From Thermothelomyces thermophilus ATCC 42464 (Eukaryota > Ascomycota > Sordariomycetes > Sordariales > Chaetomiaceae): DNA of 64,000 nucleotides. Below the pieces are notes generated by a model that did no database searches, had not been told where the DNA came from, and saw nothing but the letters and a program-made list of their open reading frames with translations. Of the stretch, positions 1 to 11,913 are shown piece by piece. Positions within the stretch are counted from its first letter, which is position 1, and each line of letters opens with the position of its first letter. The translations under genes and the position numbers were made by a program. Location of the stretch: contig NC_016472.1 of NCBI RefSeq assembly GCF_000226095.1, positions 6,262,001-6,326,000 on the forward strand. Direction: 5' to 3'.

Positions 1-804
1 TATAACTTATAAAAGAAAGAAGAACTACATCCTGTCACTCTAATCTATTAGAGTAGACAAGTGTTAAAAAGCTATCTGTTGTCCTTGTCTATCTATCTGG
101 TGCCCTTAGATAGGCAACCCCTATTTATGCCTATCGTATATAGTAAAGCTCTACGGAACTAGAAAAACAAAACTATACCCTATATCCCTCTAGTTATATT
201 AAGAACTTCTAGCCCTAATCTATACTTCCCCTTTGAATTCGCCCTAAGGCTCTTGCTAGCGAATTTGGACCTAAAACCTTACTTACGTTCCTTACGATGC
301 CTAGCCTACTTGGCTTTACTATTTTCTTTAAGTAAGGGCTATTTCTTAGACGCCTAATGCCTTTACTAGGCTTTTACTTTGGTATCTAGCATATCCTAGC
401 CTATAAACTATAGCGGGTACTTAGGAACTAGCTTAAGATCTTTAGGCCCTAAGCGTTCGAATAGTAGGGGTCGAGTCTATTTGGCAGGATCATCGTCAGG
501 ACGACGCTAACGAGCCTGTCCTTTCTTAGCGGCTCGGGTCGAGCGTATCTCCTGTATCTATGCCGGCTTACTCAGCTTTGTCTTGGTCTAACTAGGCGGC
601 CGTCATATTACCAAAGGTACCTACTTGACTAGTTGCTACTACTATAACCCTAAAGACTTTCCTTATCCTTCTATAGCTATGAGTTACTCCTTTACCTGTT
701 TTACTATACGCTAGTAAATAGCTATCCTTGGTTTACAGGGATACTTAAGCGCCTATTAAAGTAGCTAAGGTAGCCTAAGTCCCTTAGGCGCCTTACTAAG
801 GAAC
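1..804. other. RIP-mutated repeat DNA, family not recognised
   Basis: AT-rich, TpA-rich sequence with the same mutational look as the neighbouring retrotransposons. On the minus strand, roughly 230-640, one frame is interrupted only by TAG/TAA stops, as expected of a RIP-killed coding region, but I recognise no domain. It ends where the first LTR begins at 805. Confidence 0.5.
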
Positions 805-1685
805 TGTCACGGATAAGCACATGGACAGCCCGGCAGGCTGCAGCTAGGACACAGGACATTCCGACAGCCAATCACTTAACAGACCAATTAGAAGACTATC
901 ACTGCCAAGACTAAGGTCTTCACTAGTAATAATAACATGTCACCGTCAACAATACAGAATTACAGAATAAAAGAAGAAATGGTACTAGTAATAACTATTA
1001 AAGAGGGACAGATAATTATATATTGTGACGAACCCAACTCAGACTGCTTCTGAAAGGGTCCAGACGGAGGTGGGTTAAGCGGGACAAGCAGGCAGGTCGT
1101 CTGAGGGATTCGGTGAAGCCAAAGGGTTCACAACAACACTTAGAGTTGTCTCTCACAGTAATCAGCAATGCTTGGTATGAGTACTGTGATTGTGATTGTT
1201 ACCACTGGTGAACTCCCAGAGTCCACCATAACGAGTGACTATTTACATGTATATATACTCCTAGGATCACTAGCAGTCGTGGTGATCATTCATACTGGCT
1301 CACCTGGCTCATATCGTGAGCCAGTGATCCTCTGTTGGGATCATTTCTTGCCAAGCGTGATCCCGTCCTGATTGGTCCATCATTCCTTCGGCTTGATTGG
1401 CCCGTTCGTGCCAGTGGCTCAGGCGGCATCTGCATGCATATTTCCGTGACATATATATATAGCTAGCTAGTCACTCGTTATAGTAAACTCTAGGAGTTTA
1501 CTAGTAATAGTAACCTACAATTATAGCACTTATACCAAGTATTGCTAACTATTATAAGAGATAACTCTAGTATTATTATAAACCCTTTGACTTTACCAAA
1601 TCCCTTAGACGACCTATACACTTGCCTTGCTTAATTTACCTCCATCTAAACCCTTTTAGAGGAAGTCTGAGTTAGGTTCGTTATA
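805..1685 (+). repeat. 5' LTR of element A (type 2 U3), split by a solo LTR
   Basis: Begins TGTCACGG and ends CGTTATA, a RIP form of CGTCACA. The two parts, 805-1023 and 1457-1685, give about 448 bp once the insertion and duplicated TATAT are removed, matching the 447-bp LTR at 28679-29125. Confidence 0.8.
1024..1451 (-). repeat. Solo LTR of the element C family inside the LTR of element A
   Basis: 428 bp, the same length as both LTRs of element C and closely similar to them in reverse orientation. It begins TGTGACGAAC and ends CCGTGACA. It is flanked by a perfect 5-bp duplication, TATAT (1019-1023 and 1452-1456). Much less RIP-mutated than its surroundings, so a later insertion followed by LTR-LTR recombination. 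Confidence 0.9.
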
Positions 1686-1712
1686 CGTTGCTATTACTCC
1701 CTTTATTCTATT

Positions 1713-3974
1713 ATAGCTCAGAACAGAGGTAATTTCGACCTTGACATCGATATAGCTACTAACGTCACGGCCGAATAGCTGCTTACCTAGCTTAGTTAAT
1801 TCTAGCAGCAGATCTAGGAGTTAGACTAGAGAGATAAGATTACTTAAGCTCGGATTAAGGAACTCGAGAACGGTGAAAAGCACTTATAGAAGCTAGTTAA
1901 TAAGGCCTACGCCAAAATCAAGGCACTCGAAGGCGCCAAAGCGAGCCGTATTAAGATCGAACTACCTGGTAAATATAGAGGAACTAAGGAGGATCTTGTA
2001 AGATTCCTAATAAACCTCCGATCCTACTTTTGGCTTAATGACGATAAGTTTCTAGATAATAAAGCTAAAGTCCTTTATATAGCTATAAGACTAGAAGGTA
2101 AGGTACTTAGATAGTTCGAGCCTATATAGAATGATTATCTTATTAAGGAAGACGAAGATAACCAAGATATATTTATATAAGTAATCTTTTGATCTTATAA
2201 CCGTTTTAAAGAAGAGCTTTAGAAGGTTTTTAGCGATAAAGATAAGAAGATTTATACGTAAGAAAGACTTACTAATCTCCGATGGACTAAGTTAGTAGCC
2301 TCTTATACTATATAGTTTAGATAGGATATATTTAAGTCTTAGCTTAACGATAAGGTATTAATATAACTATTCTATAATAGCTTAAAAGAAAAGGTTAAAG
2401 ATAAACTATATAAGTACGACTAGCCTAAGACCTTAGATAAATATATTATATAGGCTATTAGAATTAATAATCGACTCTATATATAAGAGTAGTAGAAACA
2501 AGGTTAGATAAACAGAACTACGGTCAAGGCTAATAATAAGAAAAAACGAATATACATTAGCACATTGCATAGGACATATCCTGGAGCTATAGATATAGAT
2601 ATAATATAGAAGTAAGACTAAAAGAAGATAACTAAAGATAAGTCCTATATTACCTACTATAACTATAGAAAGAAAGGGTACTATAAGCGAGAATGTCAAA
2701 GCCTAAAGAAAGACTAGAAACTAGTCCCTAGAAAGGAAATTACGGCTATTAACGAAACCGTTAAAGATATTATCGAAGTAGCGGCTACAAGCTATAAGAA
2801 TAGGAACAGCGACACGGATAGTCTCGGATACGACGGCAATAGTAAAGACGAACAAGCACCGTACTCCGAACTAGTTATAATAGACCTAGAGACAGGTCTT
2901 GCCAAATGGAACATAGTAGGAGAGTATACACTACCAATTTCGATTCTCCTAGCCCTAAGGTAGTAGGGTTTTATAGTTACCTAGAGGTAGGATAGATTAT
3001 AGACGACCGATACCTAAGGAATTAAAAGACCCGGACCTAATGTTCTATTCCTCTAGGAACGAATCAAATGGTACTATAACGAAGTTTTCCGGCTTAATAC
3101 GGAACTATACGAACGGGATAGACGCTTGATTTGACTTGCCTAGTAGAGCGATGAGATAAGGGACGAGATAAGGGAACTCTGACGTATTATAGAAACCATT
3201 AGAGGAGAACGGTCTATAATATACGATAGGCCTAATAGCTATGCTAAGTATTTTAATAATTAGCAACTTAGCTATAATATATAGAACCTAGAGTACTAGT
3301 TTATATATGTAAACTATAGAAAAGATAAACGTATATAGGAAAACTACTAGAAGAAACACTCCTACCTTAGCATTAGAGTACCTATAGTATATATATGGTA
3401 GGAAGGATTTAGAAAAGAATTCTAATACTTTCTAGGCAACGCTATACGACTATACCTATAATATAAGGCATATATACAAGTGCCCTAGTTCTAGTATATA
3501 TTATACGAATATCGATACCACTTTTACGACAAATTCGAAAATAATTACTAGCTAACCTAATAAGAAAATAAGGATAGAAGCCTCTACCCTATAGAATAGG
3601 TCTATAATATAGGAAACAGAGCGGCCGAATTGCTCTAGAAAATCGAAGCCCGCGATCTAGAAAGCATTATAGTAGTTCTAAAACGAGTTTAGCCTAGGTA
3701 CTATAGAACAGGACGAGATATATAGGACTTGTGCCGAAATAACGACTGCCTCTACCACGCGGACAAAAAGAAATCGCAGATCTAGGAACTTTAGATAAAG
3801 CTATAGTATATATGACAGAAAGTAAAACGGACCTAATAGTAAGAAGCTACTAGCACTTAATAGCTTATAGAAATAAGTACAATCGACAAAGCTACTATTA
3901 GCTAAATAACTAAAGAAGTTAGTACTAACCTAGGAAACGGGTCAGGGCCCTTCGAGGGGCCCGAAAACCATTAA
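1713..3974 (+). pseudogene. gag of element A, RIP-inactivated
   Basis: The span is exactly 2,262 nt, the same as gag in elements B, C and D, and ends at the same TAA. The start codon has become ATA, and many in-frame TAG/TAA codons replace Gln or Trp codons. By alignment with element C it contains a retrotransposon gag region, a CCHC zinc knuckle with Cys-to-Tyr changes (about 2660-2700), and a long extension with a charged coiled-coil-like stretch and a C-x4-C-x2-H motif (about 3730-3760). The hairpin GGGCCC-TTCGAG-GGGCCC (3945-3962) lies just before the stop. No functional product is possible. Confidence 0.8.
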
Positions 3975-6900
3975 CGCCCGTATAACGGCGAGTAGTAGCG
4001 TAGTATAGGAGGAACTAGCGTAAGAGACCACTATATCGAGACCTCTTAGCAAAAACATAGGAAATCGCCGTAATCTTTAGACGACGGCGGCAAGATAAGC
4101 GACTATAGATAATAGTACAATAGAGATAGCACGAAATGCTTATACTAGTAGATAGTGGAGCAGAGATAAACCTAATTTTGCCAATACTTGTAAATTAGCT
4201 ATAGATACCCTAGAAAATAAAGCGGAAGTATAGTATAATTAAAGGGCTATTTCCGATGTAATAGGTATATAAGGAGACTAAACCGATCGACATTACTATA
4301 GTAGGAAAGACTATAGTAGTCGTATTTAGCATTATAGACATAGGTAATGATAAAGATATAATATTAAGGTTACTATAGTATGAAGATTATAACCTAGACA
4401 TTAGCTAGAAGAATAGTAGCTACCTATGACCCTAAATAGAGTCGTATTTGACTAGCAAGATAGGGAGCATATAAGGATCGCGAGCAGACGATACTCAGGG
4501 GAAGGCATATCTTACGGATCTACCGTAAGAGATAGACAGTAGTAGGTAGACTACTATAGACTCTAGAAGAAGTAGTATAATGACACTAATATTACAATAG
4601 GAGGAACGAGCTAAACTGCCGATAGCTATTCTCTCTATTAACGAATATAGAGCACTATAAATAGAGTAATAGGTTAAGATAGGAGAAATCGCTAATATTG
4701 CTATAGACGAAACCAAGTTCGTATATTATTAGAAAGCCGAGAGACAAGACAAGACTAGAGAAGTACCGAAGAAATACAAAGGATACCTAGCATTCGAACT
4801 AAAGCATCTAGAAGGGTTACTAGAGCACGGCCTATAGGATTACGAGATCAAGCTTAAGGAAGGAGCATGACTAAAGTCCTTTAAGATTTATTATACGAGC
4901 TAGACATAGAATAAAGAACTTAAGTAATACTTAGAGGAGAATCTTTAAAGAGGATATATCTACCTGTTAACATTACTAGTAGGCTACCTAATCCTATTTA
5001 TACTTAAGAAAGATAGAAAGCTATAGTTATACGTTAACTATTAGTAACTTAACGAATAGATCGTAAAAAACTAATACCTATTACTACTAATCTTATAGCT
5101 CTAAGATTAGTTAGTAAGAGCCTAATATTTTACACGTCTTGACTTACTATTAGCCTATAACTATATATAGATTAAAGAAGGCGACGAGTGGAAAACGGCC
5201 TTTAGAATACCCTATAGCCATTACAAGTACCTTGTTATGCTATTTAGACTTATAAATACGCTAGCAACGTTCTAAGCCCTAATTAATTAAGCTATCTAAT
5301 TCTTTCTTAATGAATTTACAGTATATTATCTTAATAATATACTTATCTTCTCTAAAACGATAGACAAATACCAAAAGTCGTAAGAGTAGTACTAGATGTA
5401 TTATACGCGTACAAGCTATTAATCAATAAGGAAAAGAGCAAATTCTACGTTAGGAAGATAGTGTTTTTAGAATATAAAATATCCCTAGGACAAATCCAGA
5501 TAGAACCTTTAAAGGTCGAAGCTATTAAGGATTAGCTATGACCGATGTCAGTTACAGAAGTATAAAGTTTTATTAGGTTTACGAACTTCTACTAGATATT
5601 TATTAGGAACTTTAGAGCGATTATATGACCTTTATACGAACTTACTAAGAAGAACACTAAATTCCAATAGAAAGAGTAACACAAGTAAGCATTTATATAG
5701 ATTCGCGACGCCATTACTAAAGATCTAGTACTAGTACTACTAGACCCTAAGAAGCTATTTAAGGTGGAAACGGACGCTTCAGACTATGCTATCAGAGGAT
5801 AGTTAGAATAATGAGACGAACAAGGGAAGCTATATCCTATAGCCTTCTTTTTAAAGAAGCTCGACAGACTATATCTTAATTATCTAATCTATAATAAGGA
5901 ACTACTTACGATTATCGAAGCTTTCAAGGAATAGCGACTATACCTTAGTAGTACGATTAAACTAGTATAAATATATACGGATTATAAGAATTTATAATAC
6001 TTTACGATGACGAAGGAGCTTAATAGACGACAAATATAATAGGTAGAATTCCTTATAGAATTTAATTTTGAGATCTGCTATAAGAAGGGTAAAGAGAATA
6101 TATAAGTAGACGCCTTAAGCCGACGAATAGATTATATAGAAGGACGAACGGAAATAACGCCACCGTTATTTAAGGAACGAATAGATAGAACGCTATATCA
6201 CGAAACGTAGATACCTATAGAAGATAACCTACTCGACTCGTTCCTGGAATATTACGTAATCTTTCGAGAAGAAAGGATTAATAAAGTATAGTATTAAGCA
6301 ATACCTAGACTAGTGGTACCTAACGGAGTAGAAGAAAAAGATAGGAAACTCTGGTACCAAGGCAAAGCGTATATCTACGATAAAGATCAATAGCTATAAA
6401 TGATTTAAGGACTTTACAAGTCAAAACTTAGAGGATATAAAGGAGTTACGAAGACTATTATATAAGTCAAAAAACACTACGATTTTCTATACTTAATAAT
6501 ACGAGTCAAGGAAGTTATATAGAGCTATGATATCTATAATCGAAGCAAAACGGCATAATACAAGCTATATAGGCTACTTTAGCTACTATTAATAGCTAAC
6601 AAACTATAGAGTTTAGTTATAATAGACTTTATTACGAAACTACTAGAATCTAAGGATATAGCTATAGGGGTAATCTATAATAGTATTCTTACTATAATAG
6701 ACTGCCTAACTAAATAGGTATACTTCTTTCCCTATAAGGGGTCCTAGATAGCAGAACAGCTAGTAGACGTAATCTATTAGCAAGTCGTATTAGTATACGC
6801 TTGGCTATAAGAATAGATCACTAACAGAGATACTAAGTTTGTATCGAAGTTCTAGCAAGCGTTAATACAACGATTAGGCGTTAATAGCAAGCTATTAACG

Positions 6901-7966
6901 GCATATTACCTACAAACCAACAGACAAACGGAGCGACTAAACCAAGTTATCGAGTAGTACCTCCGTTCTTACGTTAACTACTAGTAGGATGACTAGGTCA
7001 TGCTATTACTAATAGTATAACTCGCTTATAATATAACGCTAACAGAAATGACTAAAGTTATATCGTTCTTCGCAAACTATAGATATAAAGTAGATCTTAG
7101 GCAAGGATTAGAGGTTATAGTGCCGAGAGTAGCAGTCAAAGTAAAACAAATGTATATACTATACGAGAAGCTTAAAAAGGAACTTAAGTTTGTTAGAACT
7201 AGAATAAAGAACTATTATGACAAATATAGGCTTAAGAGACCTTACCTAGAGAGGGGAGACAAAGTTTACCTAATTATATAAAACTTATAAACTAAATGAC
7301 TAAGTACAAAGCTAGACTTTAAAAAGGTTAGACCCTTTATTATTAAAGAACGAATCTTAATATCTAACTATCGACTATTATTACTGTCATCTATATAACT
7401 ATAGACAGATATTTTTTATATTTCACTTCTTAAACTAGTACTAAAGAATGCTAAGGTTACTATATACATCGAAGCAGAGGACGAAGAGGAAGAATAGGAC
7501 GTTAAAGAAATCCTAGATTTATATATTATTAATAAAGAACTATAGTACCTAGTTAAATAGCTTGATTTTAGACTAGAAGATAACTTATAGAAACTAGTTA
7601 AGAACCTAAGTTGCCCTAAGAAATTAGAGTAGTTCTACTAGTAGAATCCTAACCAGCTATAAGAACCGGTTCTAAAGCCTATTCCCTAATAGAAAAAGAA
7701 AAGAACCTACTAGAATTAGGACTAGGATCTAACCTAATTAACTCCTAATCGAGTATATCAAAAGCACCTAACGCCTAAGCCTAACCCGCGAGGGTCTACG
7801 TCTCCGATATCGGCAGAGGAGTATCTAGTTCTTCCTCCTCCTCTAGACAAGCTATACCACGACGAAAAACCTTGGTACTACGATCGTATAGGGATTGCTA
7901 CAAACGACGTAATCGACTTAAACGGCTTAGTGTCTAAGCAAAAAGCGCCTCGGTCTTAGTAATCTC
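3947..7966 (+). pseudogene. pol of element A (PR-RT-RH-IN-chromodomain), RIP-inactivated
   Basis: It starts in the -1 frame relative to gag. An aspartic protease segment lies at about 4133-4170 (D-S-G-A), then reverse transcriptase, RNase H, integrase with a GPF module near 7330, and a chromodomain from 7498. The RT active site reads Y-L-N-N instead of Y-L-D-D, as RIP of GAC codons predicts. Compared with element C, one base is missing near 5376, shifting the frame downstream. There are dozens of TAG/TAA stops. After the chromodomain the frame continues to about 7966 over the antisense gene, and this tail is also found in element D. Confidence 0.8.
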
Positions 7967-8305
7967 TTTTAAAACCTTCTCTTGCTCTAACAAATTTAAA
8001 AGGACTAAGATAGTTAATAACCTAGGACTACGAAGGAAAATAATAAGGAACCTATAGGTATCTGTAACATTTAGGCTACTATATTTCTTACCTATATAAA
8101 TATGGTTTTAATACTTATTTAAACCTTCTATTATTATATAACACTTTTATAGCTTTGTATTCTAATAACGCTTATAAGGTATAGCGACCTTGTAACCCTC
8201 TCGCTTAATCTTAATCGTAATAACGTATTATTTATGCTTAAGATTACAACAGTTCCTAGGAATACAATTAGCTATAGCAGAAGGAAGCTAGTAGAAAAAG
8301 GACGT
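7616..8305 (-). pseudogene. Antisense spliced gene of element A, Cys-cluster plus coiled coil, RIP-inactivated
   Basis: It lies opposite the end of pol and runs away from the 3' LTR. At 690 nt it has the same length as the copy in element D. The ATG has become ACG (8303-8305) and the stop is at 7616-7618. Exon 1 holds a Cys-rich cluster with some Cys codons now TAT; the third position is still TGT here but TAT in D, which shows the Cys ancestry. A 51-nt phase-1 intron can be aligned with D, its donor GT mutated to AT. Exon 2 resembles a charged coiled coil. Function unknown; see the intact-frame discussion under elements B and C. Confidence 0.65.
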
Positions 8306-8360
8306 TACCTATAGGGAAAGAAAAGGGGGTATTAATAGTCTTTAAAACAAGTTATAAGAA

Positions 8361-8390
8361 GCTTTCAGGTCGAAAGCCCTAAAGAGGGGG
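8361..8390 (+). other. Stem-loop and polypurine tract before the 3' LTR of element A
   Basis: GCTTTC (8361-8366) pairs with GAAAGC (8372-8377) around a 5-nt loop, followed by the purine run AAAGAGGGGG (8381-8390), 5 nt short of the LTR. The purine run is the expected plus-strand primer. The stem-loop recurs at the same place in elements B, C and D. Confidence 0.65.
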
Positions 8391-8395
8391 CATCG

Positions 8396-8853
8396 TATCA
8401 CAAGCTAACCATATACCGCGACCTAGTAGGGCATAGCAGGCTAAATGAGCCACCAATCAAGAAGGGCACGAAGCGAGGCTAATATAGGATCGCTAGGGAG
8501 CGTAGGCTACTATGGGCGAACAATTACCAAAAGGGAAAGATAGCGGAGGATAGCTAGCTACTAAAGGCGATCTAAGGATAGGATAGAAGGAGACTATAAG
8601 CAATTAGTAGAAGTATATATATATATAAATAGTTACTCGTTAAGGTAGACTCTAGGAGTTTACTAGTGATAGCAACCTAACCTATAATTACAAGTATATA
8701 TACCAAGTATTACTGACTATTGTAGGAGATGACTCTAGTGTTGTTATAAACCCTTTAGCTTTACCGAATCCCTTAGACGACCTATATACTTGTCCCGCTA
8801 AATTTACCTCTGTCTAAACCCTTTTAGAAGAAGTCTGAGTTAGGTTTGTTACA
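8396..8853 (+). repeat. 3' LTR of element A (type 3 U3)
   Basis: 458 bp, exactly as long as both LTRs of element D and with the same U3. It begins TATCACAAG (RIP form of TGTCAC) and ends GTTTGTTACA. Confidence 0.8.
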
Positions 8854-10770
8854 TTATAACTCCTTTATATCCTCCGAGTTTTGACTTATAGAGGTCTTAA
8901 ATCATTCATAGCTATTAGTCCCTGTTGTAGATATATGCTTTACCTTGGTACTAGAGTTTCCTATCTCTTTTTTCCACTCCGTTAGGTACTACTAGTCTAG
9001 GTACTACTTGATACTATATCTTGTTAATTCTTTCTTCTCAAAAGATTACGTAATATTCTAGGAACGAGTTAAGTAGATTATTTTCTATAGGTATCTACGT
9101 TTTGTAATATAGCGTTCTATCTGTTTGTTCCTTAAATAATAGTAGTATTATTTCCGTTTATCCTTCTATATAATCCGTTTATTAGCTTAAGATGTCCACT
9201 TATACATTCTCTTTGCCCTTCTTATAGCAGATCTTGAAGTTATATTCCACGAGGAATTCTACCTATTATATTTGTCGTCCGTTAAGCTCCTTTGTCGTTA
9301 TAAAGTATCGTAAATTCTTATAGTCTGTATATACTTATACCAGTTTAATTATACCGCTAAGGTATAGTCGCTATTCTTTAAAAGCTTTGACAATCATAAG
9401 TAGTTCCTTATTATAGATCAGATAATTAAGATATAGTCTATTGAGCTTCTTTAAAAAGAAGGCTATAGGATATAGCTTTCTTTGTTCGTCTCGTTATCCT
9501 AATTATCCTCTAATAGCGTAGTCTAAAGTATCCGTTTCTACCTTAAATGGCTTCTTAGGATTTGGTAATACTAGTACTAGATCTTTAGTAATAGTATCGT
9601 AGATCTATATAAATGCTTGCTCGTACTGTTCTTTCCATTAGAATTTAGCGTTCTTCTTTATAAGTTTGTACAAAGGTCGTACGATTGCTCTAAAGTTCCT
9701 GATAAACATTCGGTAGAAGTTTACAAATCTAATAAAGCTTTATACTTCCGTAACTAACGTCAGTCGTAGCCAATTCTTAATAGCTTTAACCTTTAAAGGT
9801 TCTATCCGAATTTATCTTAGGGATATTTCATATCCTAAAAATACCGTTTTCCTAATATAGAATTCGCTCTTTTCTTTATTAACTAATAGTTTATACGTAT
9901 ATAGCGTGTCTAGCACTGCTTTTACGCACTTCTAGTGTTTATCTATTGTCTTAGAGAAGATAAGTATATTATCGAGATAATATACCGTAAATTTGTCAAG
10001 AAAGGGTTAGATAGCTTAATTAATCAGGGCTTAGAACGTTACTAGCGCGTTTATAAGTCCGAATAGTATAACGAGGTATTTATAGTAGCTATAGAGTGTC
10101 CTAAAGGCCATTTTCCACTTATTACCTTCTTTAATCTATATATAGTTATAGGCCGATAGTAAGTCAAGACGCGTAAAATATTAGGCTCTTACTAACTAAT
10201 CTTAGAGCTATAAGATTAGCGGTAATAGGTATTAGTTTTTTATAGTCTGTTTGTTAAGTTACTAATAGTTAATATATAACTATAGCTTTCTATCTTTCTT
10301 AGGTATAAATAGGATTAAGTAGCTTACTAGTAATATCAATAGGCAAATATATCCTCTTCGAAGGTTCTCCTTTAAATATCGCTTAAGTTCTTCGTTCCAA
10401 GTCTAGCTTATATAATAGATCTTAAAGAACTTCAGGCATGCTCCTTCCTTAAGCTTGATCTTGTGATGCTATAGGCCGTATTCTAGTAGTCCTTCTAGAT
10501 ATTTCGGTTCGAATGCTAGGTATCCTTCGTATTCCTTTAGTACTTCCCTAGTCTTGTCTCATCTCTCGGTTTTCTAATAGTATATAAACTTAGTTCCGTC
10601 TATAGCGATACTAGCGATTTCTCCTATCTCAACCTACTACTCTAATTACAGTGCTCCGCATTTGTTAACAGAGAGAATAGCTATTAGCGGTTCGGCTCGT
10701 TCTTCCTATTACGATATCAATATTGTTATACCACCTCTTCTAGAGTCTGTAGTAGTCTGTCTACTACTGT
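8854..10770 (-). pseudogene. RT and RNase H part of pol, element E
   Basis: Minus-strand homologue of 23.4-25.3 kb in element C. The RT active site near 9,975 reads Y-L-D-N, one aspartate lost by RIP. The fragment begins (right side) in the protease-RT spacer at the element B insertion and ends (left side) at the start of the integrase, cut at 8854. Many TAG/TAA stops; no product. Confidence 0.75.
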
Positions 10771-11188
10771 TGTGACGAACCTAACTCAGACTTCTTCTAA
10801 AAGGGTCCAGACGGAGGCAGGCTGAGCGTGACGAGCAGGCGGGTCGTCTAAGGGATTCGGTGAAGCCAAAGGGTTCACAACAACACTAGAGTTGTCTCTC
10901 ATAGTAATTAGCAATGCTTGGTATAAGTACTGTGATTATGATTATTACTACTGGTAAACTCCTAGAGTCCTCTATAACGAGTGACTATCTACATGTATAT
11001 ATAATCCTAGTGATCACTCCTGATCACGGTGATCGTGAGTGATCGCATGGTGGTGATCACCCTGATCGCTGGTGAGCGTAGTGATCACTGTACTTCCTAT
11101 GTTGTAATTGGTCCTTCCGTTCCTTCGGCTTGATTGGCCCGTTTGTGCCGGTGGCCTAGGCAGCATCTGTATACATATTTCCGTGACA
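10771..11188 (-). repeat. 3' LTR of element B
   Basis: 418 bp, TGTGACGAAC to CCGTGACA in plus-strand reading. U3 (11010-11088) carries seven GATC tetramers, mostly within GTGATC or TGATCAC. Next to it lies the polypurine tract, read on the minus strand. Confidence 0.9.
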
Positions 11189-11320
11189 CGCGATGCCCTC
11201 CCTCCGAGGCTTTCGACCCGAAAGCCCTCTTTTTAGGCCGTCTCAAATAGCGCTAACATCCCTCGCGTTCCTTATACGTGTTTTTCTCCTTAGTCCTCGT
11301 TGCCCTTCGTGCTGTTAATC

Positions 11321-11913
11321 ATGCCGTCTAATGTATATAGATCCCTAGTGTCTATTTATCGTGAGCGTTTGGCTTAGTTTATTTCCGATCATAGGTTCGT
11401 AGTGATAGCGTATTCCTATTACACAGAGTATAACCAAGTGTATAAGATGATTGAAAAATCTCGTTACTACGAGGCTTACATGCGTTAGGGTCGTGCTTAC
11501 AATGGTTCCGGCGTTCTAGTTTCTTCTTGTAAGTTCCTATTTTCTTGCGAGGGCACGTCTCTGATCGTAACACAGTAGATCGTATCATACGCGAGCAACG
11601 TCGTTTGAAGGCTGAAGAGAAAGAGGCCGAAGCCTTGCTACGAGAATATTAATATAAAGCTTCTAAGGCGTTGGCCTGTCTGACTCGGGTTCGTGAACAA
11701 CGAGAGTTCCTGGTAGAGAAGGGGGCAGACATGGTTATATAGGGTTTGTCAGATCTAGACAAATTAGAGGCGGTAGAATAGCAGGAATTAGGGGCCGTTG
11801 TGTAACTTAACGGTGGCATTAACGTTATTAACTAGGGCGCTGTTTTCGGTTCTGTCCTAGGTTTGCCTTTAGCCGATCCAGGTTCTGCCGATAGAACTAT
11901 TCTAGTTTCTTAG
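11321..11913 (+). pseudogene. Antisense spliced gene of element B: Zn2Cys6-spaced cluster plus coiled coil, RIP-inactivated
   Basis: Exon 1 is 11321-11528 and exon 2 is 11576-11913. The 47-nt intron has a perfect GTAAGT donor, a CTGAT/GTAAC branch region and a CACAG acceptor, and splicing joins the two open frames in phase 1. ATG start and TAG stop are intact; seven internal TAG/TAA codons come from RIP. Codons 31-59 hold six Tyr codons spaced x2, x6, x8, x2, x6, exactly the Zn(II)2Cys6 pattern if each TAY was once TGY, which is what RIP would do. Exon 2 reads as a Glu/Lys/Arg/Leu-rich coiled coil. The 3' end overlaps the end of pol tail to tail. A DNA-binding regulatory role is inference only. 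Confidence 0.7.

Larger units (their letters stand above)
805..8853 (+). mobile_element. Element A: RIP-killed Ty3/Gypsy chromodomain retrotransposon with mismatched LTRs
   Basis: Order: 5' LTR (805-1685, split by a solo LTR), gag, pol with chromodomain, antisense gene, polypurine tract (8381-8390), 3' LTR (8396-8853). Without the inserted solo LTR and its duplicated 5 bp the element is about 7.6 kb, matching element D. The R/U5 parts of the two LTRs agree, but the U3 parts are unrelated: the left one matches the LTR of element E, the right one that of element D. The flanking pentamers (GGAAC at 800-804, TTATA at 8854-8858) do not match. It is therefore a recombinant or chimera, not a simple insertion. 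RIP is heavy throughout. Confidence 0.85.

Noticed and set aside
805-8858. Element A as a simple insertion into element E
   Set aside because: No target duplication, mismatched LTRs, and no element E sequence to its left in the window.
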